From a virus, in the IMG/VR virus record IMGVR_UViG_3300035180_000276, positions 1 to 36,738 of that record: 36,738 nucleotides of DNA; one strand, written 5' to 3'. A program made the position numbers and the translations under genes. Below the pieces are notes generated by a model, which was not told where the DNA came from, did no database searches, and was given only the letters and a program-made list of their open reading frames with translations. Positions 19,966-28,416 of the stretch are shown here, in pieces (the stretch's first letter is position 1; each line of letters starts with the position of its first letter).

Positions 19966-20537
19966 CCTACCACATCGGCCAGACCATCCCCGCGCCTCCG
20001 CGACCACGACGCCTGCAGGAAGCCGCCATGCACGCGCCGCTCTGGTTCGGCTTCTGCAACCTCAAGGGCGGCGACCGTGCTGCCCGCGCCCAACTCGAGG
20101 CCGATGGCGTCACGGCATGGTTTCCGACCAAGATCGTCCACCATCGGATTGCACGCGGGCCGAACCGCACCTGTCAAGTTGAGCGCAGCGTCATCGGCGG
20201 ATACGTGTTCGGACTGTTCACAGGCTTTCCACAGTGGGATTTACTGGCCAAAAAGGTCGGACAGGTGATCGCACAAGGCGGCAAGCCCTATGCTATCCCA
20301 GAGCGCGCCATGACCGAAATGGCCGACATGCCGCATTTCCTCGCCAGTCGCATGGCCGCGATCCGAGAGGCCAACACCGTCCACCCCGGCGATATGGCGC
20401 GCATCTGCGACGGCGTGGCCGCAGGCTGGACCGTGCAGGTGACGGCGATCCACAATGGCGTGGCCCGGTATTTCATCCCGCTACTCGGTGGCCGTGAAAC
20501 GGAAATTGCGGTGGATCGGTTGCAAAAAAGCACTTGA
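19962..20537 (+). CDS. NusG-like transcription elongation/antitermination protein
   Basis: The 191-residue protein begins with a short extension, then a NusG N-terminal-like domain: WFGFCNLKGGDRAARAQLE, VTAWFPTK, then SVIGGYVFGLF and GGKPYAIPERAM. This follows the order of strands and helices in NusG/RfaH. The end (VHPGDMARICDGVAAGWTV ... IPLLGGRETEIAVDRLQ) has the KOW-like pattern pGd.vri..G....g. It is the last early gene and lies 10 bases before the late promoter. It likely acts on RNA polymerase to favour late transcription. Confidence 0.7.
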   Translation: MTYHIGQTIPAPPRPRRLQEAAMHAPLWFGFCNLKGGDRAARAQLEADGVTAWFPTKIVHHRIARGPNRTCQVERSVIGGYVFGLFTGFPQWDLLAKKVGQVIAQGGKPYAIPERAMTEMADMPHFLASRMAAIREANTVHPGDMARICDGVAAGWTVQVTAIHNGVARYFIPLLGGRETEIAVDRLQKST

Positions 20538-20546
20538 CACAACCTG

Positions 20547-20575
20547 TTGACGTAGGGCGGGGGATTAGGCATAAT
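20547..20575 (+). promoter_or_regulatory. Late promoter
   Basis: TTGACG (20547-20552) and CATAAT (20570-20575) are 17 bases apart, the ideal sigma-70 spacing. It lies between the NusG-like gene and terminase and points into the structural operon. A second TTGACA at 20534 has no matching -10. Confidence 0.75.
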
Positions 20576-20748
20576 GCCCGGCGACAGCGCCTTGCACTGG
20601 GGGCGCGGGCGATCTGCCATATAGGCGATGTCGTTGCGGAAGCCGGTGGGTAAACTCTCCGCAGTTGTCTGGCACTAGCGCGGGCAACGTCGAAACAGGT
20701 CATGCGGGATGCAAGGCCACAGGCGCGGGATGCGCGAGGTTCACCATC
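20576..20748 (+). promoter_or_regulatory. Long late leader with hairpin and direct repeats
   Basis: About 170 bases without a convincing gene. It holds a hairpin (GTTGTCTG 20664-20671 with CGGGCAAC 20681-20688) and two copies of GCGGGATGC at 20704 and 20725, spaced 21 bases. It could be an antitermination site for the NusG-like protein, a terminase binding site (cos or pac), or both. Confidence 0.4.
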
Positions 20749-21222
20749 ATGGGTAACTTGACGCCAAAGCAGGAAGCTTTCGCGCTGGCCTATGTCGAAT
20801 TGGGCAATGCCGCCGCTGCATATCGGCAGGCATACGGCGCAGAGAAGATGGCTCCGCAGACGATCTGGAGCAATGCCTCGCGCCTGCTTGATAACAGCAA
20901 GGTCGCGGCAAGGGTTGATGCGCTGCGCAACCGCGCCGTCAATCGCGTCCTCTACACCGTTGAACAAGCTTTCGCGGAATTTGAGGAAGCTCGTCAACTG
21001 GCCGCGCAAGTGAACAACCCGAGCGCAGCCGTTTCCGCCATTGCAGGAAAGGTGAAGCTCTTGGGCTTGGACCAACCAGCCAAGTCCGAAGTCAAAGTGC
21101 AGTCCGAGGATGCAACCCGAGATGCTGATGCTTTCGCCAGCCGAATGGCTAGCCTCGCAGCCAGCGCAAGTGCGCGAGCGGGAACTGAACAGCCTGACGG
21201 TGGAAGCAAGGGCAGCGCTTAA
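20749..21222 (+). CDS. terS: Terminase small subunit (Terminase_2 family)
   Basis: The start at 20749 is preceded by GCGAGG. The 157-residue protein begins MGNLTPKQEAFALAYVELG, followed by NAAAAYRQAYG and SNASRLLDNSKVAARV, the Terminase_2 DNA-binding helix-turn-helix. The middle helix (LYTVEQAFAEFEEARQLA) fits the oligomerisation part. It binds the packaging site and delivers DNA to the large subunit. Its 3' end overlaps the large-subunit gene. Confidence 0.9.
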   Translation: MGNLTPKQEAFALAYVELGNAAAAYRQAYGAEKMAPQTIWSNASRLLDNSKVAARVDALRNRAVNRVLYTVEQAFAEFEEARQLAAQVNNPSAAVSAIAGKVKLLGLDQPAKSEVKVQSEDATRDADAFASRMASLAASASARAGTEQPDGGSKGSA

Positions 21223-22426
21223 CTGGAAGTGGCGCAACTATTGGGCGCGTCCAAACCAACTCGCACCCGAAGGCAACTGGGCAACATGGCTCGTCCTGGC
21301 GGGGCGCGGTTTCGGCAAGACCCGATCCGGCACCGAATGGTTACGTGAGAAGTGGAAGGCCGGGGCGAGCCGCATCGCTATCGTGGCCGAAACTGCCGCA
21401 GATGCACGTGACGTTCTGGTCGAGGGCAAGTCGGGCATTCTCGCGGTAAGCCCCAAGGATGATCGCCCGCTTTACGAGCCGTCAAAGCGCCGCCTAACAT
21501 GGCCAAACGGCGCGGTGGCGACGATATATAACGGCACGGAACCGGATCAGTTGCGCGGCCCGGAACATGACACGGCACTTGTGGACGAACTTGCCAAGTA
21601 TGCTTATCCGCAAGACACGTGGGATAACCTGCAATTCGGTTTGCGCCTGAGTGCATTCCCGCAGGCTTGCGTGACCACGACACCGCGACCCGTGCCGATC
21701 ATTCGCAACCTCGTGAAAGACCCGCGCAACCGGGTGACGCGAGGCAGCACATTCGACAATGCCGCCAACCTGCCTGCATCCTTCATTGCGACCATTCGCG
21801 ACAAATACGAGGGCACGCGGCTCGGACGGCAAGAGTTGTTCGCGGAAATTCTAGATGATGCGCCGGGCGCGTTATGGAAGAGAGAAGCCATCCTGCACGG
21901 TGCAGCGCCTGACCTCGCGCGCATCGTTGTGGCCGTTGATCCAAGCGGGGCCAGCGGCGCAGAGGACGACAGTGCGGACAGCATCGGCCTTGTGGTAGCG
22001 GCCAAAGGTGCGGACGGGCGGTTTTACGTGCTTGAGGATGCAACCTGCCGCTTGTCACCGGAAGGCTGGGCGCGGCGCGCGGTTGACCGCTACCGAACGC
22101 ACCGGGCGAATGTGATCGTAGCAGAACGGAACTTCGGCGGCGACATGGTGGCCAGCGTGATCCGCACAGTTGACCGCAGCGCCAACGTCAAGCTTGTGAC
22201 CGCCTCGCGCGGCAAGAGCATTCGGGCTGAACCGGTTGCGGCGCTATACGAGCAAGGCCGCGTGACCCATGCCGCAGGGCTTGAGGCGCTTGAGGATCAG
22301 ATGATGCAGATGACCTTGAGCGGATATATCGGCGAAGGATCGCCCGACCGCGTGGATGCGCTGGTGTGGGCGCTCACGGAGTTGATGGAGCGCGGCGAAA
22401 CCGTTTCCCGAGGATTGCGCCTTTGA
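21110..22426 (+). CDS. terL: Terminase large subunit
   Basis: The DNA-packaging motor, 438 residues from this start. ATPase domain: Walker A LAGRGFGKT at 63-71 and Walker B TALVDE with Asp159-Glu160. Nuclease domain: first metal-binding Asp277 in VVAVDPSG, further acidic residues in AEDDSADS and near the end (SPDRVDALVWAL). The start is uncertain: ATGs at 21110, 21122 and 21128 are all in frame and none has an ideal ribosome site; the overlap with the small subunit is about 100 bases in each case. It ends in a TTGA overlap with the portal gene. Confidence 0.93.
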   Translation: MQPEMLMLSPAEWLASQPAQVRERELNSLTVEARAALNWKWRNYWARPNQLAPEGNWATWLVLAGRGFGKTRSGTEWLREKWKAGASRIAIVAETAADARDVLVEGKSGILAVSPKDDRPLYEPSKRRLTWPNGAVATIYNGTEPDQLRGPEHDTALVDELAKYAYPQDTWDNLQFGLRLSAFPQACVTTTPRPVPIIRNLVKDPRNRVTRGSTFDNAANLPASFIATIRDKYEGTRLGRQELFAEILDDAPGALWKREAILHGAAPDLARIVVAVDPSGASGAEDDSADSIGLVVAAKGADGRFYVLEDATCRLSPEGWARRAVDRYRTHRANVIVAERNFGGDMVASVIRTVDRSANVKLVTASRGKSIRAEPVAALYEQGRVTHAAGLEALEDQMMQMTLSGYIGEGSPDRVDALVWALTELMERGETVSRGLRL

Positions 22427-23880
22427 CCGATGCCGTCGCACAACAGTCGGGCGAAGTGACCGACATGCTGGCCGACAGCAAGCGCGGTCGCGCGCTCATG
22501 GGCGGCGCAGAGGAATTGCGCAAGGCGGGAGAGCTTTATCTTCCGCGCTTTCCGGCCGAGGACATCGAGGCATACCGCGCCCGACTGAAAATGTCGTGGC
22601 TGTTCAACGCCTACCGTAAGACGGTCAAGGACATGACTGGCCGCGTTTTCGGCAAGCCGGTGGAGTTGCAGGACCACCCGCCACAGCAGTTGCAGGATTG
22701 GTGCAAGAATATCGATCTGCAGGGTAATGACCTTTCGACCTTTGCACGGCGGGTTTTCGAGGATGCACTTGCCGGTCCTGGCATCGCCTACATCATGGTC
22801 GACGCGCCGCGGCGTGACGGCTTGGTCACTCAGGCGCAGGCGCAGGCGCAAAACTTGCGCCCATTCCTTGTGCATTTGAGTGTGGAAGACGTCTTGGGAT
22901 GGCGGGCGCAGTCAATAGACAACGTGGTGCGGCTGACCCAAATCCGCATCCTGGAATGCTTGACTGAACCCGATCCATCAGACGAGTTTTCCGACGTTGA
23001 GATTGAGCAAATCAGGGTACTGGACCGCACGCCGAACGGCGTGCAAACCCGCATCTTTCGTAAGGCGAAACAGGGCGATGTAATCAACAAATGGACGATG
23101 GTGGGCGAGCCGTTCATGGCTTCGATCCCGGAAATCCCGGTCATTCCGTTCTATGCGAACCGCGACGAATTCTTTGCCGGTGATCCGGTTCTGGCCGATC
23201 TGGCAGATATGAATATCGCGCATTGGCAGACGCTTTCCGACGTGACGCACTCGCAGCATTATGCCTTGACGCCGATCCTGTTCGGAGCGGGGCTGGAGGC
23301 GAAAGACATCGTTCTGGGCGGCGCGTCGTTGACGGTTTCCACCGATCCGAACGCTCGTTTGGAATGGGTTGAGCCGAAGGGCGACGGCGCAATTGCGCAG
23401 GCCCGGCAGGGCTTGAAGGACATGGAATTCAGCATGGAGGCATTCGGCCTACAGTTGCTGACTCCCAAGCAATCCAACCAGTCCGCCACGGGTGAGGCGC
23501 TGGACGCGGCAAAAGAGACGTCGCAACTGGCCATGATGGCAGATGCGTTGCGCGATGCGATTGAACAGGCAATCAGCTGGATGTGCCAATTCGGCGGCAT
23601 TTCCGGCTATGACCCTTCGGTGTACGTCAACGATGACTTCGGCACGCAACCGTTCCAGGCGCGTGATCTTCTGGCGATGGTGCAGGCCGTGACGGCCGGT
23701 GCCATGTCGCGGGAAGCCTTTATCGAGGCGATGCAGCGTCTGGGCCTCGTGCGCAGCGATATCACCGTTGAGGAAGAAATGGCCCGCATCGAGGCGGACC
23801 AGATGGGAGCGCCGTTCCAGAACGCCGCAACCATGCAGGCGGGCGTGACGCCCACAACCGGCGCCGGGATGGTGCTGTAA
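22423..23880 (+). CDS. Portal protein (DUF4055 type)
   Basis: The TTG at 22423 overlaps the terminase stop (TTGA) and is preceded by CGAGGA; it gives 485 residues, beginning TDAVAQQSGEVTDML after the initiator. The protein contains LKMSWLFNAYRKTVKDMTGRVFGKP, here read in two parts, and LAMMADALRDAIEQAISWM near the C-terminus, as expected for DUF4055 portals. Twelve copies form the gate at the capsid vertex through which DNA moves. The first ATG downstream (22465) is an alternative start. Confidence 0.88.
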   Translation: MTDAVAQQSGEVTDMLADSKRGRALMGGAEELRKAGELYLPRFPAEDIEAYRARLKMSWLFNAYRKTVKDMTGRVFGKPVELQDHPPQQLQDWCKNIDLQGNDLSTFARRVFEDALAGPGIAYIMVDAPRRDGLVTQAQAQAQNLRPFLVHLSVEDVLGWRAQSIDNVVRLTQIRILECLTEPDPSDEFSDVEIEQIRVLDRTPNGVQTRIFRKAKQGDVINKWTMVGEPFMASIPEIPVIPFYANRDEFFAGDPVLADLADMNIAHWQTLSDVTHSQHYALTPILFGAGLEAKDIVLGGASLTVSTDPNARLEWVEPKGDGAIAQARQGLKDMEFSMEAFGLQLLTPKQSNQSATGEALDAAKETSQLAMMADALRDAIEQAISWMCQFGGISGYDPSVYVNDDFGTQPFQARDLLAMVQAVTAGAMSREAFIEAMQRLGLVRSDITVEEEMARIEADQMGAPFQNAATMQAGVTPTTGAGMVL

Positions 23881-23897
23881 CAGCGGGAAGCTGACAC

Positions 23898-24596
23898 ATG
23901 GAAATCGAACTGGCGGACACCTCTGTCTTGCCCGAGGTGCTGAAACCCTTTGCCGTTGAAGCCGATGGCAAGGTGAAACTCAACCTCGCGAAAGTGGCAA
24001 CGGATTTCGAGGGCGTCAAGGGCAATGCCGTCACGGCGCAGCAGGAAGCCATTGACCGGCGCAAGGCGCTGAAAGCGTGGGAAGCGCTGGGGACCGATCC
24101 TGCCGAAGTGCAAGCCAAGTTGGCCAAGGGTGCTGATCCGGCAATCATCGAACAGATGCGCGCTGATTATGCAACCAAGGAAACCGGCTTCAAGGCGCAA
24201 CTGGCCAAGATCGTCGGTGAGCGTGCCACGGCCGACATGCGCGGCGAGCTTGCCAAGGTCGGCGTCATTCCGTCGGCGCTGGATGATCTGGCGACCATCG
24301 CACGCCAGCACTTGCAGATCGAGGATGACGGGAGCATCCGAGTGATCGGCGCGGACGGCAAGCCGATGATCGGCCAAGGCGCAAACGGCGGCGCAACACT
24401 GGCCGATCTGGCCAAGGCGTTGGCGACGGCACGCCCCTACGCCGTCGCGGACCAAGGCCAAGGCGGCACGGGGCGCACGGCAGGCACCACGGGCGGCACG
24501 CCAACCAGCAAGACGCTTTCGACAGCGCAATTCATTGCCATGAGCCACTCCGACCGCATGGCCTTCAGCAAGGCTGGCGGTCACGTCTCTGACTAA
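23898..24596 (+). CDS. Capsid scaffold protein
   Basis: GGGAAG precedes the ATG. The 232-residue product is acidic and helical with a coiled-coil-like middle (AVTAQQEAIDRRKALKAWEA; TGFKAQLAKIVGERA), a flexible Gly/Thr linker (about 190-210) and a short end (FIAMSHSDRMAFSKAGG). Position between portal and coat genes, size and composition fit a scaffold that guides shell assembly and then leaves. Confidence 0.75.
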   Translation: MEIELADTSVLPEVLKPFAVEADGKVKLNLAKVATDFEGVKGNAVTAQQEAIDRRKALKAWEALGTDPAEVQAKLAKGADPAIIEQMRADYATKETGFKAQLAKIVGERATADMRGELAKVGVIPSALDDLATIARQHLQIEDDGSIRVIGADGKPMIGQGANGGATLADLAKALATARPYAVADQGQGGTGRTAGTTGGTPTSKTLSTAQFIAMSHSDRMAFSKAGGHVSD

Positions 24597-24610
24597 CCCG
24601 CCGAACCCCC

Positions 24611-24642
24611 GCGATGGGGGCAGGCAAATCAACCCCCATCGC
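24611..24642 (+). promoter_or_regulatory. Perfect 10-bp hairpin before coat gene
   Basis: GCGATGGGGG (24611-24620) and CCCCCATCGC (24633-24642) are exact complements with a 12-base loop, ending just before the coat ribosome site ACAGGAG. There is no T tract. A role in mRNA processing or stability, giving separate high expression of coat, is likely. Confidence 0.7.
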
Positions 24643-24658
24643 ACAGGAGTAACCCTAG

Positions 24659-25807
24659 ATGGCAAACATTCTCACCAGCATGGCCCCGGATATCTATCAT
24701 TCGATGGACACCGTCGTCCGCAACGCGGTCGGGTTCATTCCGTCCGTGACGCTCAACGCGGGCGCTGAAACGGCCGCCTACAACGACACCGTCCGCAGCT
24801 TCGCCACGCGACAACCGACGACCGTGACCAGCTATGCGCCGTCCATGACGATCCCGGAGGGCACCGATCAGACGGTTGACACCCTGACCATGACGCTCGA
24901 CCAATACGTGCGGCAGGACATTCCGCTGTCCGGCGAGGATTACAAGCACCTGGACAACGGCTTCGGCGCCAACGCGGTCATCCGCGACTGGATGACGCAA
25001 GCGATTGCAAAGGCCGTGGACACCATCGAGGCGCATGTCGCATCGGTTGCCGCTTTGGGCGCGTCGCGCGCTTTCGGCACGGCCGGCACGACGCCGTTCG
25101 CATCGAATTTCAACGAAGTTGCCAACCTGCGCCAGATCATGGTTGACAACGGCTTGCCGATGGATGGCCGCAATTCGGTGGTCTTCAACACCACCGCCGG
25201 CACCGCCATGCGGAACCTTTCCACGCTCTACAAGGTGAACGAGGCCGGCACCGAGGAAATGCTGCGCCAAGGCACCTTGATGAACCTGCACGGATTCATG
25301 TTCAAGGAATCGGCGCAGATCACGAACTTCACCAAGGGCACCGGCACCAGCTACACCACCACGGCGGCGGGCTTTGCCGTTGGCACGACGTCGATTCCCA
25401 TCATCATCGGTTCGGGCACCGTGCTTGCGGGCGACGTCGTGACATTTGCCGGCGATACGAACAAGTATGTGGTTGCGACGGGTGTCGCGGCACCGGGCAC
25501 CATTGTTCTGCAAGCGCCCGGCCTTCGCCAAGCCATCCCCGCCTCGGCCACCGCCATGACCATCGGCGGCACCTACGCGCCGAACGTGGCGCTCTGGCAG
25601 GGCGCGGTTGAACTGGCCGTGCGGCCGCCGAACAAGCCATTGGGCGGCGATGCAGCGACGGAGACGATGGTGATCCAAGACCCGCGCTCGGGCCTTGCGT
25701 TCACCTTCTCGTTCTACAAGGGGTTCAACAAGAACCTGATCATGCTGGAAGCCTTCTACAAGGCCAAGGTCTGGAAGCCGCAAGGCGTGGCCCTGCTGTT
25801 GGGCTGA
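24659..25807 (+). CDS. Major capsid protein, P22 gp5-like
   Basis: The 382-residue protein starts MANILTSMAPDIYHSMDTVVR, followed by VGFIPSVTLN, the start typical of the P22-type coat family. PEGTDQTVDTLTMTLDQYVR and IRDWMTQAIAKAVDTIEAHV match the long helix and core of the HK97-like fold. A beta-rich insert around residues 225-300 (SIPIIIGSGTVLAGDVVTF) may be the extra (I-type) domain of this family. It is the main shell protein. Confidence 0.85.
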   Translation: MANILTSMAPDIYHSMDTVVRNAVGFIPSVTLNAGAETAAYNDTVRSFATRQPTTVTSYAPSMTIPEGTDQTVDTLTMTLDQYVRQDIPLSGEDYKHLDNGFGANAVIRDWMTQAIAKAVDTIEAHVASVAALGASRAFGTAGTTPFASNFNEVANLRQIMVDNGLPMDGRNSVVFNTTAGTAMRNLSTLYKVNEAGTEEMLRQGTLMNLHGFMFKESAQITNFTKGTGTSYTTTAAGFAVGTTSIPIIIGSGTVLAGDVVTFAGDTNKYVVATGVAAPGTIVLQAPGLRQAIPASATAMTIGGTYAPNVALWQGAVELAVRPPNKPLGGDAATETMVIQDPRSGLAFTFSFYKGFNKNLIMLEAFYKAKVWKPQGVALLLG

Positions 25808-25818
25808 TAGGAGCAATT

Positions 25819-25953
25819 ATGAAAACGATCATCATGACCCGCGACGATGTGGGGGATATCATCGTCAACGACACGCCGGAAGACATTGCCGAATGGCAAA
25901 GCTACGGCTTCGTCGTGAAGCAGGAACCCGCCGTCCAAAAGGCGAAGGGCTGA
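25819..25953 (+). CDS. 44-residue protein after coat gene
   Basis: TAGGAGC precedes the ATG. MKTIIMTRDDVGDIIVNDTP continues to EDIAEWQSYGFVVKQEP and a Lys-rich end. The pattern suggests two beta-strands plus a helix. Small genes in this place are common in phages, but no role is assigned. Confidence 0.65.
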   Translation: MKTIIMTRDDVGDIIVNDTPEDIAEWQSYGFVVKQEPAVQKAKG

Positions 25954-25963
25954 TCTTCACAGT

Positions 25964-25983
25964 GGGGCGGCGGAATCCGCCCC
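25964..25983 (+). terminator. GC-rich hairpin after capsid genes
   Basis: GGGGCGG and CCGCCCC form a perfect 7-bp stem with a six-base loop, in the gap between the coat-linked gene and the connector gene. No T tract follows; partial termination or mRNA protection is possible. Confidence 0.5.
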
Positions 25984-26005
25984 ATCATCAAGGTCAGGAT
26001 CAACC

Positions 26006-26515
26006 ATGTCACTCATTCTTGAAACCGGTGCGGGCGTCTTGAACGCGGAAGCCTATGCGGACGCTTCGGCCTACGTGACGTGGTACACCAACTTCTATGG
26101 GTCGGCCCCGTCCGGCACGACCACCCTGCAGGAAGCCGCAATCCGCCGCGCTGTGAGGTACATGGAAGCTCTGCCGTGGAAGGGGCTGCAAAGCTTTGGT
26201 CGGCAGTTGCAGGGGCTGGCATGGCCTCGCGCATGGGTTGAGGACAAGAGCGGGTGGACGATCACTGCCAACACGATCCCCGTTGAGGTGATCGAAGCGC
26301 AGCACATGCTGACCACCTATGAACTGGCGTCACCTGGCGGCCTGTCGCCTGCAATCACAATCGCGGCGCAGAAAATATTGACGCAATTGGACGTTCTGTC
26401 CTGGACCCCGGCGGGCGGCGGCAACACCGTGTCGGCAAACCGGCCAGTCGTGACGCTTGCGATGGATCGGCTTTATGGGCTGATCTTGCCGGGCAATCGG
26501 ATGGTGCGGGCATGA
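26006..26515 (+). CDS. Head-tail connector protein (DnaT-like fold family)
   Basis: The 169-residue product starts MSLILETGAGVLNAEAYADA; a helical block (EAAIRRAVRYMEAL) then WPRAWVEDKSGW and VIEAQHMLTTYELA. This order is that of phage adaptor proteins annotated as DnaT-like or head-tail connectors, placed right after coat genes. It should dock under the portal. It ends in an ATGA overlap. Confidence 0.7.
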   Translation: MSLILETGAGVLNAEAYADASAYVTWYTNFYGSAPSGTTTLQEAAIRRAVRYMEALPWKGLQSFGRQLQGLAWPRAWVEDKSGWTITANTIPVEVIEAQHMLTTYELASPGGLSPAITIAAQKILTQLDVLSWTPAGGGNTVSANRPVVTLAMDRLYGLILPGNRMVRA

Positions 26516-26871
26516 CCCTCGATACGGAGAGCATCATTGCGGATGCCATCGCAGGCATTGCAGAAGCCGGTTTTTCGGTCATCTTCACGCAGAAGGTGCT
26601 GCAGCCGGATAGCCCGAACAGCAGCGCCCCGACGCGGACGCAGGACTATCCCGCCACCGTCGTTTCGACAAAGACGAGCCGCGCTTTCATGCAGAACGGG
26701 CAGGAAATCAACGTCGCCAAGACGCTTCTGATCGGTGCGACCGGCTTTGTGCCGCGCCAAGGCGACAAGGTGACGATCAGCGGCTATCCGAACCCATTCG
26801 GAGTCGTTCGGGTGCAACAAACCGATCCCAGCGGCGTGGCGCTGCTGTTCAAGGTGGATTTGGCGACATGA
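26512..26871 (+). CDS. Probable head-closure/neck protein
   Basis: 119 residues, starting MTLDTESIIADAIAGIAEAG. The second half is beta-rich (INVAKTLLIGATGFVPRQGD, KVTISGYPNPFGVVRVQQ). Position between the adaptor and head morphogenesis genes and the beta-barrel pattern suggest a neck component (head-closure type). It is linked to both neighbours by ATGA. Confidence 0.55.
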   Translation: MTLDTESIIADAIAGIAEAGFSVIFTQKVLQPDSPNSSAPTRTQDYPATVVSTKTSRAFMQNGQEINVAKTLLIGATGFVPRQGDKVTISGYPNPFGVVRVQQTDPSGVALLFKVDLAT

Positions 26872-27113
26872 GCAAGATCATTTCATCTACCGACGGATGG
26901 CATGGCACTGTGACGCTGGACGGCAAAGAAATCGACGATGTTTTTGAGTGCGACCTTGATCATGGAAGTGCCACTGTCGGCGTCCGAGGTTACGATTGGA
27001 AGCGTGTCATTCGCGGCGGCACGATTGCCAAAAGGCTTCTGCGGGGCAAGGCCAGTTTCATCCCTTGCGAAGACCAAGCCGTGCGCTTTACCTACTTCAT
27101 GGCAGCGACATGA
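26868..27113 (+). CDS. Small neck-region hypothetical protein (81 aa)
   Basis: MSKIISSTDGWHGTVTLDGKEIDD... is beta-rich, then has KRVIRGGTIAKRLLRGKASF. No family is recognised. ATGA overlaps on both sides keep it in the connector block. Confidence 0.6.
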   Translation: MSKIISSTDGWHGTVTLDGKEIDDVFECDLDHGSATVGVRGYDWKRVIRGGTIAKRLLRGKASFIPCEDQAVRFTYFMAAT

Positions 27114-27382
27114 CCGACGCCGATCTGATCGCCGCCCAGTATCAGGCTGCGCTAACCTATCTGTCAGCGTCAGGGGTTGACCTGACCAAGGCGCAACTGG
27201 AATTCGCAACCTTCAACGGTGAAACTAACATTGCCGTAACGTGCGATGGGCTTGCCATTCCGATCAAGTTTGAGTCCAGGTTCCGCGCTCACTCGCCGGG
27301 ACTGCTGCCCGTCGCATCGGCGCAACCACCCGACCCGGACTTGTTCGCATCCGTGTTGGCGATGTTCCTGCCAGCGCCGTGA
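27110..27382 (+). CDS. Small neck-region hypothetical protein (90 aa)
   Basis: MTDADLIAAQYQAALTYLSA... followed by NIAVTCDGLAIPIKFESRFRA and a Pro-rich end. No known domain. It overlaps the head morphogenesis gene by GTGA. Confidence 0.55.
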   Translation: MTDADLIAAQYQAALTYLSASGVDLTKAQLEFATFNGETNIAVTCDGLAIPIKFESRFRAHSPGLLPVASAQPPDPDLFASVLAMFLPAP

Positions 27383-28416
27383 ACGCCCTTCTGCCGGCCG
27401 ACATTCAGGCGGTGCTCAACCAGATGGAGCCGGCCTTTGCGCAGGCTTGGGCCGATGCGATTGCGCAAATCATCAACCAGGCCGATGCGGCAGCGGTCGA
27501 GGATGCCATTCGCGCCGGAATGTACCAGCGCGCGGCCGATCTGATTGTGCAGAGCGGCGTGCCGCTGTCGGCGCTGCAGGGGCCGGTGCTGCAAAGCTAC
27601 TGGGCGGGCGGTGGGCTTGTTGCCGGCATGGTGCCGGGGGTGACAAATCCGTTCACTGGCCAAAGCGTGGTGCTGGGCTTCAATGGGTTTCACCCACGCG
27701 CGATTGCCTGGGCGCAAGCGACTTCGGCGCAACTGGTGACGGCCATTCTGGACGATCAGCGCAGCGGCATTCAGGCGTTCATTACGACTGCGGTGGAACA
27801 GGGGCAGGGGCCGCGCAGCATCGCGTTGGATATCGTCGGGCGGCTCAACCGGGCGACGGGCAAGCGGGAAGGCGGCATTATCGGGCTGACCTCGCAGCAG
27901 ATGCAGTGGGTCCAGAACGCGCGGGCCGAACTATCCGACCCGGCGACGGCAACGAAGTTCATTGATCGGCTGGCGCGCGACAAGCGGTTTGACGCGATGA
28001 TCAAGAAGGCTGCGAAAGACGGTAAGGCGCTGGCCTCGGCAGACGTGGACAAGATCGTGCAGGACTACAGCAGCCGCTTGCTGAAGCTGCGCGGCGAGAC
28101 GATTGCGCGAACGGAAAGTCTGAATGCTTTGCGTGCCGGGCGGCATGAAACGTGGCAGCAGGCCATCGACAAGGGTCAGATGCAAGCTAGCGACGTGATT
28201 GTCGAATGGTCGGCCACAATGGACGGCCGCACTCGCGACAGTCACCGGCACCTGAACAGGCAGAAGGTGACGTTCGGGAATGTCTTTGTGAGCGAGCTGG
28301 GGAGCCGGATGGAATTTCCCGGCGACACCAGCCACGGCGCGGCAGCGGAGGACACTATTCAGTGCCGCTGTGTCGCCCTCTACCGGAGGAGGCGCGTGAC
28401 CGATGGGAACCTTTAG
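27379..28416 (+). CDS. Head morphogenesis protein (SPP1 gp7 / Mu F-like)
   Basis: A GTG at 27379 overlaps the previous stop. The 345-residue protein is helical up to about residue 230. It then has the minor-head signature: ETIARTESLNALRAGRHETW, VEWSATMDGRTRDSHRHLN and DTIQCRCVALYRRR, the His/Cys-containing end shared by Mu F and SPP1 gp7 proteins. A few copies enter the capsid and assist DNA ejection or assembly. It overlaps the next gene by 14 bases. Confidence 0.85.
   Translation: MNALLPADIQAVLNQMEPAFAQAWADAIAQIINQADAAAVEDAIRAGMYQRAADLIVQSGVPLSALQGPVLQSYWAGGGLVAGMVPGVTNPFTGQSVVLGFNGFHPRAIAWAQATSAQLVTAILDDQRSGIQAFITTAVEQGQGPRSIALDIVGRLNRATGKREGGIIGLTSQQMQWVQNARAELSDPATATKFIDRLARDKRFDAMIKKAAKDGKALASADVDKIVQDYSSRLLKLRGETIARTESLNALRAGRHETWQQAIDKGQMQASDVIVEWSATMDGRTRDSHRHLNRQKVTFGNVFVSELGSRMEFPGDTSHGAAAEDTIQCRCVALYRRRRVTDGNL

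Noticed and set aside
20576-20748. tRNA gene in the late leader
   Set aside because: No T-loop-like GTTCRANNC and no acceptor stem pairing was found; no tRNA was seen elsewhere in the window either.
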